From NCBI RefSeq assembly GCF_004167665.1, contig NZ_SEWE01000004.1, forward strand, positions 140,756 to 204,755: 64,000 nucleotides of DNA, read 5' to 3'. The translations under genes were made by a program, and so were the position numbers. Of this stretch, positions 17,102 through 25,818 are shown piece by piece. How positions within the stretch are numbered: position 1 is the stretch's first letter; the number at the start of each line of letters is the position of its first letter. Source of the stretch: Hymenobacter persicinus. Its GTDB lineage: Bacteria; Bacteroidota; Bacteroidia; Cytophagales; Hymenobacteraceae. A model generated the notes under the pieces. The model was given only the letters and a program-made list of their open reading frames with translations. It was not told the origin of the DNA and ran no database searches.

Positions 17102-17710
17102 ATGCTCACTTCCCTTATCAGCCTGCTGCTGGCCCTGCCCGCAGCGCTACCGCCTGGTGCCCGCCCCACGCCCGACTCCACGGGCACCCCCGTACCTAAT
17201 TCCCTGAAGCTGGGCGTCACCACGGCGGCCAACGGCCAACTCTCGACCCTGGCCCTGGAACGACAGCTGCGGCCGCGTCTGACCCTGCAAGCCCGCCTGG
17301 GCTACGGGGCCCGCACGTTCAGCGAATCTTACTCCCTGCCGGGCCCCGGGCCGAACACCGTTCCCTACACCCGCCGGGTCCGGCAGGCCGAGGCGACGGC
17401 CCACCTGCGCTACTATATCGGGCGGCACCCCAAGCCGCTCTCGGGCTGGTATGCGGGCCTGGGCCTGGGGTTGGCCCGCCTGCGGGAAGAGGGCACCCGC
17501 CCCCAGTCCGCCGCCGAAACCCGTACCCGCCTGCTGCTCTGTCCGCAGGTGCAGGTGGGCGGGCAGTACGTATTTGGTCGTCATTTCCTGCTCGACGTCT
17601 TTCTGGGGCTGGGAGCCGCCCAGCAGCGGAGCTTTTCCTTCGCTCCCACCCCCCGGCGGTTCTGGGATTTCTACGCCGCCAATGGCCTGCAGGTGGGCTA
17701 TGCTTTCTGA
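17102..17710 (+). CDS. outer-membrane beta-barrel-like protein, paralogue, 202 aa
   Basis: Same architecture as the preceding gene: signal sequence (MLTSLISLLLALPAALP), beta-strand-rich body and a C-terminal Phe (QVGYAF). Shared blocks are SGWYAGLGLGLARL and GRHFLLDVFLGLGAAQQ. The pair probably arose by tandem duplication. No specific function known. A strong hairpin follows. Confidence 0.7.
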   Translation: MLTSLISLLLALPAALPPGARPTPDSTGTPVPNSLKLGVTTAANGQLSTLALERQLRPRLTLQARLGYGARTFSESYSLPGPGPNTVPYTRRVRQAEATAHLRYYIGRHPKPLSGWYAGLGLGLARLREEGTRPQSAAETRTRLLLCPQVQVGGQYVFGRHFLLDVFLGLGAAQQRSFSFAPTPRRFWDFYAANGLQVGYAF

Positions 17711-17726
17711 ACAGCGGCTGGAAAAG

Positions 17727-17770
17727 AAACGCGGGGGGCGGACAACGGTAGCTGTCCGCCCCCCGCGTTT
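17727..17770. terminator. bidirectional terminator between barrel gene and hisIE
   Basis: Perfect 18-bp inverted repeat (17727-17744 with 17753-17770) around an 8-nt loop, with GC-rich core GCGGGGGGCGGACA and flanking AAA/TTT. Confidence 0.9.
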
Positions 17771-17793
17771 CGGGGTATTCCTGCTCAGCAAGT

Positions 17794-18435
17794 CTATTCC
17801 CGCCGCACCCCACCCGAAATCGTGGAATGGCGCTGGCGGAGCACCGCCACTATTTCCTCCAGGGTGATCTGCGAGGCGGCCAGCAGCACCAGCAGGTGGT
17901 AAAGCAAATCGGCGGCTTCGCCCTTAAGGCCCTCCACGTTGCCGCCCACGGCATCAATGACGGCCTCGACGGCCTCCTCGCCCACTTTCTGGGCAATTTT
18001 GGGCATGCCCTTGGCAAACAAGGACACAGTGTAGGACTTGGGCTCCTCGGCGGGAAAGTCGCGGCGGCGCTGCACCAGGCGCTCCAGCTCGGCCAGAAAG
18101 CTCACCGGCGCGGTCGGATAGGCCGTTTGCCCGGTCTGCTCGAAGCAGCTGACCGTACCGCGGTGGCAGGTTGGGCCGTCGGGCCGGGCCCGGATCAGGA
18201 TGGCGTCGCCATCGCAGTCGGGGTGCAGGCTCACCACGGTCAGGAAGTTGCCCGAGGTTTCACCCTTGGTCCAGAGCCGGTTTTTGGAGCGGGAGAAGAA
18301 CGTCACCCGACCCTGCTGCCGGGTTTTCTGCCAGGCTTCCTCGTTCACGTAGCCCAGCATCAGCACCTGGCCCGTATCGGCGTCCTGCACCACGGCGGGC
18401 AGCAGGCCATCCATTTTTTTAAAGTCCAGCTCCAT
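17794..18435 (-). CDS. hisIE: bifunctional phosphoribosyl-AMP cyclohydrolase / phosphoribosyl-ATP pyrophosphatase
   Basis: Last gene of the histidine operon; steps 2 and 3 of the pathway fused in 213 residues. The HisI half holds the metal and zinc-binding residues: WTKGETSGN, HPDCDGDAIL and PTCHRGTVSCF. The HisE half (from about residue 115) carries the MazG-like acidic motif KVGEEAVEAVIDA. Order and length match the Bacteroidota HisIE. Upstream, an 80-bp spacer with a hairpin separates it from hisF. Confidence 0.97.
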   Translation of the reverse strand: MELDFKKMDGLLPAVVQDADTGQVLMLGYVNEEAWQKTRQQGRVTFFSRSKNRLWTKGETSGNFLTVVSLHPDCDGDAILIRARPDGPTCHRGTVSCFEQTGQTAYPTAPVSFLAELERLVQRRRDFPAEEPKSYTVSLFAKGMPKIAQKVGEEAVEAVIDAVGGNVEGLKGEAADLLYHLLVLLAASQITLEEIVAVLRQRHSTISGGVRRE

Positions 18436-18454
18436 GGGTGGTTTTGGGATTATG

Positions 18455-18496
18455 GTTACTCGTTATTCAGTGAGGCCTCGTCTAATAACGAACAAC
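18455..18496 (-). repeat. low-complexity inverted repeat in the hisF-hisIE spacer
   Basis: Arms GTTACTCGTTATT (18455-18467) and AATAACGAACAAC (18484-18496). On the transcribed minus strand the two differing positions become G-U pairs, giving a 13-bp RNA stem. The 16-nt loop contains the palindrome GAGGCCTC. Further GTTCGTTGTTCG-like repeats extend to 18515. Confidence 0.7.
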
Positions 18497-18515
18497 CGAC
18501 AACGAACAACGAACT

Positions 18516-19274
18516 CTACAGACGGACCGGAATGCCGTCCTGGCGCAAATGTTCCTTCAGGGCCCGGATACCGATTTCGCCGAAGTGAAAGATGCTCGCC
18601 GCCAGTCCGGCGTCGGCCTGGGCCTGCTGGAAGACGGTGGTAAAGTCCTGCATCGAGCCGGCCCCGCCCGAGGCCACCACCGGTACGGACACGGCCCGGC
18701 TCACGGCCCCGGTGATGTCGAGGGCGAAGCCGTCCTTGGTGCCGTCGTTGCTCATGCTGGTGAGCAGAATCTCACCCGCCCCCCGGTCGGCGGCCTCCCG
18801 GCACCACTGCACCGCGTCGCGGCCGGTGTTGTGGGTGCCGGCCCGGGTGTAAATCTGCCAGCCGTCGGGTTCGTGGAAACGGGTGTCGGCGGCCACCACG
18901 ATGCACTGGCTGCCGAAGCGCCGGGCCAGCTCGTCGATGAGCTCGGGCCGGGCCAGGGCCGCGGAGTTGAGGCTGACCTTGTCGGCCCCGTTGAGCAGCA
19001 GGGCTTCCACGTCGGCCACCGTGCCGATGCCCCCGCCCACGGTGAAGGGAATATCGAGCTCCCGGGCCACGTCGCGCACCAAATGGATCAGCGTGGTGCG
19101 CTTCTGGTTCGTGGCCGTGATGTCGAGAAAGACCAGCTCATCGGCGCCTTCGCGGGCGTAGCGGGCGGCCAGCGCCACCGGGTCCCCGGCGTCGCGCAGG
19201 CCCTCGAAGCGCACGCCCTTCACGGTGCGGCCGTCCTTGATGTCGAGGCAGGGAATAATGCGTTTGGTGAGCAT
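18516..19274 (-). CDS. hisF: imidazole glycerol phosphate synthase cyclase subunit
   Basis: TIM-barrel partner of HisH; uses ammonia from HisH to make imidazole glycerol phosphate and AICAR. The catalytic Asp lies in [11 protein letters not shown] (residue 11) and the second Asp in the VVAADTRF region (near 130). Typical length of 252 residues. In the Bacteroidota order it follows hisA; a 110-bp repeat-containing spacer lies between them. Confidence 0.98.
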   Translation of the reverse strand: MLTKRIIPCLDIKDGRTVKGVRFEGLRDAGDPVALAARYAREGADELVFLDITATNQKRTTLIHLVRDVARELDIPFTVGGGIGTVADVEALLLNGADKVSLNSAALARPELIDELARRFGSQCIVVAADTRFHEPDGWQIYTRAGTHNTGRDAVQWCREAADRGAGEILLTSMSNDGTKDGFALDITGAVSRAVSVPVVASGGAGSMQDFTTVFQQAQADAGLAASIFHFGEIGIRALKEHLRQDGIPVRL

Positions 19275-19277
19275 TGG

Positions 19278-19383
19278 GTTGTCGTTCGTTGTGCGTTTTC
19301 AGTTGTTCATCGTTCGTCTCAGGTTGATGTCAGCTAGGCGCACTTAGCGCCCGAATACCGAACCGTTCAAAACGAACAACGAG
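19278..19383 (-). repeat. low-complexity inverted repeat filling the hisA-hisF spacer
   Basis: Left arm 19278-19316 is made of GTTCGTTGT/GTTGTTC units; the right arm 19352-19383 has the complementary AACGAACAACGA units. The arms align imperfectly over about 30 bp around a 35-nt core that can itself pair (GGCGCACTTAGCGCC). Same vocabulary as the hisF-hisIE spacer. Confidence 0.65.
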
Positions 19384-19384
19384 C

Positions 19385-20101
19385 CTACAGCCAGGGCTTG
19401 AGCTCGGCCAGGGTGATCGTGCCCTCGTAGATGGCCTTGCCGATAATGGCGCCGTGCATGCCCAAGGCAGCCAGGGCTTCCACGTCGGCCAGGGTCGTGA
19501 CGCCCCCGCTGGCCACGAGCTCAGCGGCGGGCAGCTCGGCCCGGAGCCCGGCGTAGGTTGACAGCGAGGGGCCCTGCAGCTTGCCGTCCTTGCTTACGTC
19601 GGTGCAGATAAAGGTTGTGGCGCCCGCCGCCAGGTACTCGCCCACAAACTCGGCCAGGGTCCGCTCCGACTGCTCCGCCCAGGCGTTGATGGCAATGTGG
19701 TTGTCGCGAAAGTCGGCGCCGAGCAGAATCCGCTCCGCCCCAAACCGCTGCAGCCACCCTCGCACCGTCGCTGGTTCGCGCACGGCAATGCTACCGGCCG
19801 TCACCTGGGCGGCCCCGGCGTCGAAGGCTTGCTGCAGGGCCTCGTCGCTCTGCAGGCCGCCGCCGTAGTCGATGCGCAGGCCGGTATGGCGGGCAATACG
19901 TTCCAGCACCGGCAGGTTGACCGGCCGCCGGGCCCGGGCCCCGTCGAGGTCGACCAGGTGGAGGCGGCGCACGCCGTGCTGCTCAAAGCGCTGGGCCACG
20001 GCCAATGGGTCCGCGTCGTAGGTGGTCTGCTGGCTGAAGTCGCCTTCCGTGAGCCGGACGCACTGGCCGTTGATAAGGTCGATGGCGGGGATTATTTCCA
20101 T
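19385..20101 (-). CDS. hisA: ProFAR isomerase (phosphoribosylformimino-AICAR ribotide isomerase)
   Basis: Step 4 of histidine synthesis. TIM barrel of 238 residues starting MEIIPAIDLINGQCVRLTEG, with catalytic Asp 8 (AIDL), the phosphate-binding YGGGLQSDE and GSIAVREP segments, and the second Asp in CTDVSKDGK. Lies 60 bp downstream of hisH. Confidence 0.97.
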   Translation of the reverse strand: MEIIPAIDLINGQCVRLTEGDFSQQTTYDADPLAVAQRFEQHGVRRLHLVDLDGARARRPVNLPVLERIARHTGLRIDYGGGLQSDEALQQAFDAGAAQVTAGSIAVREPATVRGWLQRFGAERILLGADFRDNHIAINAWAEQSERTLAEFVGEYLAAGATTFICTDVSKDGKLQGPSLSTYAGLRAELPAAELVASGGVTTLADVEALAALGMHGAIIGKAIYEGTITLAELKPWL

Positions 20102-20161
20102 GGGAAGAAGTCAGAAAGTTTGGCGCGCAGCAGAATTGCGGCGGGCGCCGGTAGAAGAAGC

Positions 20162-20749
20162 TTACAGGCGCAGAAAGTTTTCTAGAATCCGGGTGCCGAC
20201 CGGGCCGCTCTTCTCGGTATGAAACTGCACGGCGTAAAAGTTCTGGTGTTGGACCGCGGCGCTGAACGGGGCCGGGTAAGCGGCCTGGGCAATGGTGTAG
20301 TCCCCCACCGGGGCGAAGTAGCTGTGCACGAAATACACGTAGTCTTCTTCGCGCAGGCCGGCAAACAGCGGGGAGCGAAGCTGCTGCAGGTTGTTCCAGC
20401 CCATATGGGGCACCTTCAGGCCCGCCGCGGCCGGAAACCGCACCACGTCGAAGGGCAGAATGCCGAGCAGGTCCACGTCGTTTTCCTCGCTGTGCCGGCC
20501 CAGCAGCTGCATGCCCAGGCAGATGCCCAGAAACGGCTGTGTCAGGGTGGGCAGCAGCTGGTCTAACCCTTGGGCGCGCAGCTCCCGCATGGCCGACGAA
20601 GCTTCCCCTTCCCCGGGGAACAGAATCTTGTCGGCCGCCCGGATGGTGGCGTGGTCGGCCGTGAGCGTGGCCTGCACGCCCAGGCGCTCCAGGGCAAACA
20701 ACACGGACTGCACGTTCCCACCCTTGTAATCGATAACTGCTATGTTCAT
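20162..20749 (-). CDS. hisH: imidazole glycerol phosphate synthase glutaminase subunit
   Basis: Class I glutamine amidotransferase that supplies ammonia to HisF. The nucleophile elbow GICLGMQLLG contains the catalytic Cys; the His-Glu pair is in QFHTEKSG near the C-terminus. The Gly-rich start IDYKGGNVQSV is typical. Length 195 is normal. Confidence 0.97.
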   Translation of the reverse strand: MNIAVIDYKGGNVQSVLFALERLGVQATLTADHATIRAADKILFPGEGEASSAMRELRAQGLDQLLPTLTQPFLGICLGMQLLGRHSEENDVDLLGILPFDVVRFPAAAGLKVPHMGWNNLQQLRSPLFAGLREEDYVYFVHSYFAPVGDYTIAQAAYPAPFSAAVQHQNFYAVQFHTEKSGPVGTRILENFLRL

Positions 20750-20769
20750 TTGAGCAAGCCTAGGTATTT

Positions 20770-20910
20770 ACTCATTTGTTAATAAGTGCAACTCATTTGC
20801 ACTTGCTGGATCTGCGCACCCTGCCGTTGCTGTCAAAGGATGAAGCCAAGGGACACTTTTCAGCTATCAGACATACCTTACCCAATTGTTAAAACATTTG
20901 AGTAAGGTAT
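20770..20910 (-). other. AT-rich structured spacer between hisB and hisH
   Basis: The 168-bp gap is lower in GC than the operon. It holds a direct repeat ACTCATTTG (20770-20778 and 20791-20799), a hairpin AAGTGCA/TGCACTT (20784-20790 and 20798-20804) and a 9-bp hairpin ATACCTTAC/GTAAGGTAT (20873-20881 and 20902-20910) just after the hisB stop. No U-tract follows either hairpin. An internal promoter or a decayed insertion is possible. Confidence 0.5.
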
Positions 20911-20917
20911 TACCGCC

Positions 20918-22021
20918 TTACAAAATTCCTTTCGTGCTGGGTATCTCCATCTTGCCGGCATCCCGCACCAGGGCCATTTTGATGGCCTTGGCCACGGCTT
21001 TGAAAATGGCTTCTATCTTATGGTGCTCGTTCTGGCCTTCGGCTTTAATGTTGAGGTTGCAACGGGCCGCGTCGGCGAAGCTCTTGAAGAAATGGTAAAA
21101 CATTTCGCAGGGCATATCCCCTATTTTCTCCCGCTTGAACTCGGCGTCCCACACCAGCCAGGGGCGGCCGGAAAAGTCGATGGCCGCCTGGGCCAGCACG
21201 TCGTCCATGGGCAGCAGAAAGCCGTAGCGGGCCAGCCCGCGCTTGTCGCCCAAAGCCAGGGTGAAAGCTTCACCCAGGGCAATGGCCGTGTCCTCGATGG
21301 TGTGGTGCTCGTCGATGTGCAAGTCGCCCTGCACGTCGATTTTCATATCGACGCCGGAGTGCTTGCTGAGCTGGTCGAGCATGTGGTCGAAAAAGCCCAG
21401 CCCGGTGTTCATCCGCGGGCGGCCGGCCCCGTCGAGGTTGAGCTCGATGCGAATCTTGGTTTCGTTCGTGTCCCGTTGTACTACGGCCGTGCGGGCGGGC
21501 AGACGCAGGAATTGGTATATCTCGTCCCAGCTCGTGGTGCTCAGCGCGGCCCGCTCGTCGGCCTCAGCCCGGATCAGGATGGCCTGGCAGCCCAGGTTCT
21601 GGGCCAGCTCCACGTCGGTGAGCCGGTCGCCGATGACGAAGGAGTTGGCCAAGTCGTAATCCGGGGTATTCAGATACTGCCCCAGCATACCGGTGCCGGG
21701 CTTGCGGGTGGGCAGGTTGTCGTGGGGGAAGCTGCGGTCGATGTGCTCGCGCGCAAACTCCACCCCTTCCGAGCGCAGAATGTCGAGCATCAGCGTGTGG
21801 GCGGGCCAGAACGTTGCCTCGGGGAAGCTCGCCGTACCCAGCCCGTCCTGGTTGCTGACCAGCACCAGCTCGTAGTCCAGCTCCCGGGCAATGCGGGCCA
21901 GCCCGCTGATGGCGCCGGGCACAAACTGAAACTTGTCCCGAGTCAGGGCGTCCACCTGAAAATCCGTTGGCGGCTCCACCAGGATGGTGCCGTCGCGGTC
22001 AATGAAGAGTACTTTTTTCAT
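20918..22021 (-). CDS. hisB: bifunctional histidinol-phosphatase / imidazoleglycerol-phosphate dehydratase
   Basis: Two enzymes in one chain of 367 residues. The first 165 residues are a HAD-type histidinol-phosphatase with [10 protein letters not shown] (nucleophile Asp) and a Cys/His zinc-loop-like region. The remainder is the dehydratase, with metal-binding [16 protein letters not shown] and the second [15 protein letters not shown] motif. The fusion is the same as in E. coli and is widespread in Bacteroidota. Confidence 0.97.
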   Translation of the reverse strand: MKKVLFIDRDGTILVEPPTDFQVDALTRDKFQFVPGAISGLARIARELDYELVLVSNQDGLGTASFPEATFWPAHTLMLDILRSEGVEFAREHIDRSFPHDNLPTRKPGTGMLGQYLNTPDYDLANSFVIGDRLTDVELAQNLGCQAILIRAEADERAALSTTSWDEIYQFLRLPARTAVVQRDTNETKIRIELNLDGAGRPRMNTGLGFFDHMLDQLSKHSGVDMKIDVQGDLHIDEHHTIEDTAIALGEAFTLALGDKRGLARYGFLLPMDDVLAQAAIDFSGRPWLVWDAEFKREKIGDMPCEMFYHFFKSFADAARCNLNIKAEGQNEHHKIEAIFKAVAKAIKMALVRDAGKMEIPSTKGIL

Positions 22022-22099
22022 GGGGTAAAAAAGCGCCGGCGAAACCAGCGCGGAAGAAGCGGTAAAAAAACTGAGAGCGGCAAACCACGCGAAGGTGCG

Positions 22100-23155
22100 T
22101 TAGCCCGGCTGATACTCCCGCAGCGCGGCCAGCAGCAGCTCGTTTTCGGTGGCCGTGCCCACCGTCAGGCGGAGCGTGCCGGCGCAGCCGGGCTGGGTCG
22201 TACGGTTGCGTACCACGATGCCCTTGTCGAGCAGGTACTCGTACACGGCCGTCGCGTCGGGGTGGAAACGGACGAGTAGAAAGTTGGCGTCGGACGGGAA
22301 AACGTGCTCCACGATCGGCAGTGCGGGTAACCGCTCAGCCAGCCAGGCGCGGCCGGTGAGCAACTCCCGGCGCATCTGCTCGAACCGGGGTGCATCGGCC
22401 AGGGCGGCCAGCGCGTGCTGCTGGGTGGCTTCCGATACGTTGTAGGGCGGCTTGATCTTGTTGAGGTAGGCAATGATGTCGGGCGCGGCGAAGGCCATGC
22501 CCAGGCGCAGTCCGGCCAGCCCCCAGGCCTTGGAGAATGTCTGCAGCACCACCAGGTTGGGAAACTCGGCCAGGCGGGTCGTCCAGCTCGGGGCCGCGGC
22601 GAAGTCGGCGTAGGCCTCGTCCACCACTACCAGCCCGCGGAAGCCGCGCAGGATTTGCTCCATGGCCGCGGCGTGTAGCAGGTTGCCGGTGGGGTTGTTG
22701 GGCGAACACAGCCACACGAGCTTGGCCGAGGAAGCCAGAATCTGCGCCACGGCCTGCGGCGAGACCTTGAAGTCGGCCGTGAGCGGGACTCGCTCAATGC
22801 CCACGTCGTTGAGGTTGGCGGCCACCTCGTACATGCCGTAGGTGGGCGGCAGAATCAGCAGACTATCCTGGCCGGGCACGCAGGTCAGGCGCACGAGCAG
22901 GTCGATGGCCTCGTCGGAACCGTTGCCCAGAAAGAGTTGGTCGGGAGACACGCCTTTCAGCGAGGCCAGGGCCGCCTTCACGGCCCGCTGGTGGGGGTCG
23001 GGGTAGCGGTTAAAGGAGTCCGGGCCGGCGCTGCCGAGGCTGTTTTCGTTGGCGTCGAGCATCACCCGGGCCTCACCCTGAAACTCGTCGCGGGCCGAGG
23101 AGTAGGGCTTCATGGCGCGGATGTTGGGGCGAACGAGCGAATCTAGATTAAACAT
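22100..23155 (-). CDS. hisC: histidinol-phosphate aminotransferase
   Basis: PLP-dependent class I/II aminotransferase, 351 residues from MFNLDSLVRPNIRAM. The PLP lysine is in TFSKAWGLAGLRLG, and the cofactor-binding region includes GNGSDEAIDLLVR and SPNNPTGN. The start is the ATG 65 bp downstream of hisD, where the conserved sequence begins; the open frame further upstream is only overlap with hisD. Confidence 0.97.
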   Translation of the reverse strand: MFNLDSLVRPNIRAMKPYSSARDEFQGEARVMLDANENSLGSAGPDSFNRYPDPHQRAVKAALASLKGVSPDQLFLGNGSDEAIDLLVRLTCVPGQDSLLILPPTYGMYEVAANLNDVGIERVPLTADFKVSPQAVAQILASSAKLVWLCSPNNPTGNLLHAAAMEQILRGFRGLVVVDEAYADFAAAPSWTTRLAEFPNLVVLQTFSKAWGLAGLRLGMAFAAPDIIAYLNKIKPPYNVSEATQQHALAALADAPRFEQMRRELLTGRAWLAERLPALPIVEHVFPSDANFLLVRFHPDATAVYEYLLDKGIVVRNRTTQPGCAGTLRLTVGTATENELLLAALREYQPG

Positions 23156-23220
23156 GGCGGGGGAAATACGCAAACGGGTTGGCGCGCTGCGGGCGCGGGT
23201 GAACAACGTAAGTGGCGGCC

Positions 23221-24525
23221 TCAGGCCGGGGTGCCGGCCAGCGCGTCGAGGCGGAGCGTGACGGCCCGGGCGTGGGCGCTGAGCCCTTCGGCCTCGGCCA
23301 TGGTTTCGACGATGGGTCCCAGACTGTGCAGGCCCTCGGCGGTAAGGCGCTGGAAGGTAATTTTCTTCAGAAACGAGTCGAGCGAGACCCCGCTGTAGTT
23401 GTGGGCGTAGCCGTTGGTGGGCAGCGTGTGGTTGGTGCCCGAGGCGTAGTCGCCCACGGCCTCCGGGGTCAGGTGGCCCAGAAACACTGAGCCGGCGCTG
23501 GTCACGCCGCCGGCCAGCTGGTCGGGGTTTTTCACGGCCAGAATCAGGTGCTCGGGGGCGTACTGGTTCGAGAAAAACAGCATTTCTTCCGGCGTGCGCA
23601 GCAGAATGGCCCGGCTTTCTTCCAGGGCCTGGGCCGCCACCGCCGCCCGGGGCAGCGTGGCCAGCTGACGCTGCACCTCGACCTTGGTGGCTTCGAGCAC
23701 CGCCAGCGAGTCCGACAGCAGGATTACCTGGGAGTCGGGGCCGTGCTCGGCCTGGCTGAGCAGGTCGGCGGCCACGAAAGCGGGGTTGGCCGTCTCGTCG
23801 GCAATGACCAGCACTTCCGAAGGGCCCGCCGGCATGTCGATGGCCACGCCGTAGCGGGTGGCCAGCTGCTTGGCGGCCGTCACGTAGCGGTTGCCGGGGC
23901 CGAAAATCTTGTCGACGGCCGGCACCGACGCCGTGCCCCCGCTCAGGGCGGCCACGGCCTGGGCCCCGCCCGCCTTGATGATCGTCGTGATGCCCAGCAG
24001 CTGGGCCGTGAACAGAATGGTGGGGTTCACCGAGCCGTCGGCCTGGGGCGGCGTGCACAGCACCACCTCGGGGCACCCCGCCAGCCGGGCCGGTACGCCC
24101 AGCATCAGCAGGGTGCTGAACAGGGGCGCTGTGCCGCCGGGAATGTAGAGTCCCACGCGCTGCACGGGCACGGCCCGGCGCCAGCACAGCACCCCCGGCA
24201 TGGTTTCCACCCGCTCCTCGGCGGGACGCTGCACTTCGTGGAAGCGGCGGATGTTGGCGTGGGCCTGACGAATGGCGGTTTGCAGCGCCGCCGGCACCTG
24301 GGCCGCGGCGGCCTCCAGCTCCTGGGGCGTCACGCGCAGGCCGGTGGCCCCCAGGTCGGCCCCGTCGAAGCGGTGGGCGTAGTCGAGCAGGGCCGCGTCG
24401 CCGCGCTGGCGCACGTCGGTGAAGATCTGCTCCACCCGCTGGGCCACCTCGTGGGCCTCGGCGGCGGCGGCCCGCTGCTGGAGCGCCGCCCATTCCGGCT
24501 GATTGGGATATTGAAAGATTTGCAT
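23221..24525 (-). CDS. hisD: histidinol dehydrogenase
   Basis: Zinc enzyme that oxidises histidinol to histidine in two NAD-dependent steps. Visible family motifs are PGGTAPLFSTLLM, IFGPGNRYVTAAKQL and AIDMPAGPSEVLVIAD, with the zinc and catalytic residues in DLLSQAEHGPDSQ, LTPEAVGDYASGTNHTLPT and the final HARAVTLRLDAL. 434 residues from the ATG at 24525. Confidence 0.98.
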   Translation of the reverse strand: MQIFQYPNQPEWAALQQRAAAAEAHEVAQRVEQIFTDVRQRGDAALLDYAHRFDGADLGATGLRVTPQELEAAAAQVPAALQTAIRQAHANIRRFHEVQRPAEERVETMPGVLCWRRAVPVQRVGLYIPGGTAPLFSTLLMLGVPARLAGCPEVVLCTPPQADGSVNPTILFTAQLLGITTIIKAGGAQAVAALSGGTASVPAVDKIFGPGNRYVTAAKQLATRYGVAIDMPAGPSEVLVIADETANPAFVAADLLSQAEHGPDSQVILLSDSLAVLEATKVEVQRQLATLPRAAVAAQALEESRAILLRTPEEMLFFSNQYAPEHLILAVKNPDQLAGGVTSAGSVFLGHLTPEAVGDYASGTNHTLPTNGYAHNYSGVSLDSFLKKITFQRLTAEGLHSLGPIVETMAEAEGLSAHARAVTLRLDALAGTPA

Positions 24526-24641
24526 CTGGTTGGGGTCTGGGAAACTTAGGGACCGGGCAGGTGGCGGGTGGGACTTGGGCGTTGCAGCGGCCTTACCTGG
24601 CAACCACTGCTCTGGGCTCCGACGCCCTCCCCGAAAACCAC

Positions 24642-25493
24642 CTACGAAATCATCTTCTCGATTGGGAGCACCAGGATGCCTTCGGCACCCACGGCTTTGA
24701 GCTGGCCGGTGATGTGCCAGAAGTCGTCCTCGTTGACCACCGACTGCACCGACACCCAGCCCGTTTCGGCCAGGGGCGTCACGGTGGGCGACTTGATGCC
24801 GGGCAGCAGAGCCTTCACCGCGTCGAGGGCCGCTACGGGGGCGTTGAGCAGGATGTACTTGTTGCGGCGGGCCCGGCGCACGGCCTGCATCCGGAACTGT
24901 AGCTGGGCGAGCAGCTCCCGCTTTTCGGCGCTCAGGTTCTGGTTGGCAATCAGCACGGCCTCGGAGCGAAACACGGTTTCCACTTCGCGCAGGCCGTTGC
25001 CCAGCAGCGTGGACCCCGAGGACACGATGTCGCAGATGGCGTCGGCCAGGCCGATGCTGGGCGCAATTTCCACCGAGCCGCTGATGGTGTGCAGATTGGC
25101 CTGCACCCCTTCGCCGGCCAGGTAGCGGCCCAGGATTTCGGGGTACGAGGTAGCAATGTTTTTGCCCTGCAAATCGGCCACCGAGCGGTAGGGCTCGTTG
25201 CGGAGCACGGCCAGCGAGAGGCGGCACTTGCTGAAGCCCAGGGTTTCGACTTCCAGGCTCGGAAAGCCGGCTTCCACCAGCACGTTCTGGCCCACAATCC
25301 CTAAGTCGGCCACGCCGTCCTGCACGTAGCCGGGAATGTCGTCGTCGCGCAGGAACAGGATTTCGAGGGGGAAGTTGGTGGCTTCGGTTTTGAGCTTGTA
25401 GGTGCTGCTGACGAAGGAGATGCCGCACTCGCGGATGAGGTTGAGCGAGTCCTCGCTCAGGCGGCCCGACTTCTGAATGGCTAAACGAATCAT
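24642..25493 (-). CDS. hisG: ATP phosphoribosyltransferase, long form
   Basis: First enzyme of the pathway and normally feedback-inhibited by histidine. At 283 residues it is the long form. The first 200 residues are the two-lobed catalytic part, with GVADLGIVGQN and the PRPP-binding region around DIVSSGSTLLGNGL; the last 75 are the ACT-like regulatory domain that binds histidine. No HisZ partner is needed for the long form. It is the first structural gene after the His-rich leader. Confidence 0.97.
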   Translation of the reverse strand: MIRLAIQKSGRLSEDSLNLIRECGISFVSSTYKLKTEATNFPLEILFLRDDDIPGYVQDGVADLGIVGQNVLVEAGFPSLEVETLGFSKCRLSLAVLRNEPYRSVADLQGKNIATSYPEILGRYLAGEGVQANLHTISGSVEIAPSIGLADAICDIVSSGSTLLGNGLREVETVFRSEAVLIANQNLSAEKRELLAQLQFRMQAVRRARRNKYILLNAPVAALDAVKALLPGIKSPTVTPLAETGWVSVQSVVNEDDFWHITGQLKAVGAEGILVLPIEKMIS

Positions 25494-25503
25494 GGAATTA
25501 CCT

Positions 25504-25541
25504 AAAAAAAGCGCAGCGCGGCCCGGGGCAGGCTGGCGGTT
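25504..25541 (-). terminator. candidate attenuator terminator just before hisG
   Basis: On the minus strand a GC-rich stretch that can fold imperfectly (CGCCAGC with GCTGCG, one bulge) runs directly into seven U (A run 25504-25510), only about 10 bp before the hisG ATG. The fold is my best pairing and not unique. Confidence 0.45.
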
Positions 25542-25591
25542 GGGAAGAAGCTGGTTACGGGAAACAGGACCGTTGCGGCGGAAAAAGCGGC

Positions 25592-25632
25592 AAAAAGCGG
25601 TCGGGCCACCCTCTGGGGCGGCCGGGCTACCG
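25592..25632 (-). terminator. candidate attenuator terminator in his leader
   Basis: Inner stem GGCCACCC (25604-25611) with GGGCGGCC (25616-25623), one G-U pair on the RNA, 4-nt loop, and an outer CGGT/ACCG pairing (25598-25601 with 25629-25632). The minus strand then reads CTTTTTG. It lies between the leader stop and hisG. Confidence 0.5.
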
Positions 25633-25670
25633 GCTTAGCGGTGCGCCCAACGGGGACGATATGCTGCGTT

Positions 25671-25692
25671 CATTCCTCTACTAAGAGGAATG
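25671..25692 (-). other. hairpin around the leader stop codon
   Basis: Perfect 9-bp inverted repeat, CATTCCTCT (25671-25679) and AGAGGAATG (25684-25692), with a 4-nt loop holding most of the leader's tandem stops TAG TAG. The arm on the upstream side overlaps the last His codon, so a ribosome stalled on the His codons would affect its folding. Confidence 0.65.
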
Positions 25693-25800
25693 GTGGCCGT
25701 GCACATGATGGTGCGCCGCGCGCAGCCAGCCAGCGGCAACGCTCCCGGAGGGGGCGGCGGCTTGAGGGCGGGTGCGGAAAAGGGGCGCGACGAAGGTCAT
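25681..25800 (-). CDS. hisL: histidine operon leader peptide, 39 aa
   Basis: A short frame from ATG 25800 to TAG 25681 ends in AAHHHVHGHHSS: six of eight consecutive codons near the end specify His (CAC CAT CAT GTG CAC GGC CAC CAT), followed by a second in-frame TAG. The first 29 residues look random (MTFVAPLFRTRPQAAAP and so on). It starts about 19 bp after a TAnnTTTG box and lies 190 bp upstream of hisG on the same strand. The arrangement is that of a ribosome-mediated attenuator: with histidine scarce the ribosome stalls on the cluster. Named hisL by analogy with enterobacteria; there is no sequence similarity beyond the His run. Confidence 0.8.
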   Translation of the reverse strand: MTFVAPLFRTRPQAAAPSGSVAAGWLRAAHHHVHGHHSS

Positions 25801-25818
25801 GGAGGCGAATTGCTGGGG

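Noticed and set aside
22100..24493. A 797-codon frame covering hisC and part of hisD
   Set aside because: Only the last 351 codons are HisC; the upstream part is hisD read in the wrong frame, so the start at 23155 was used.
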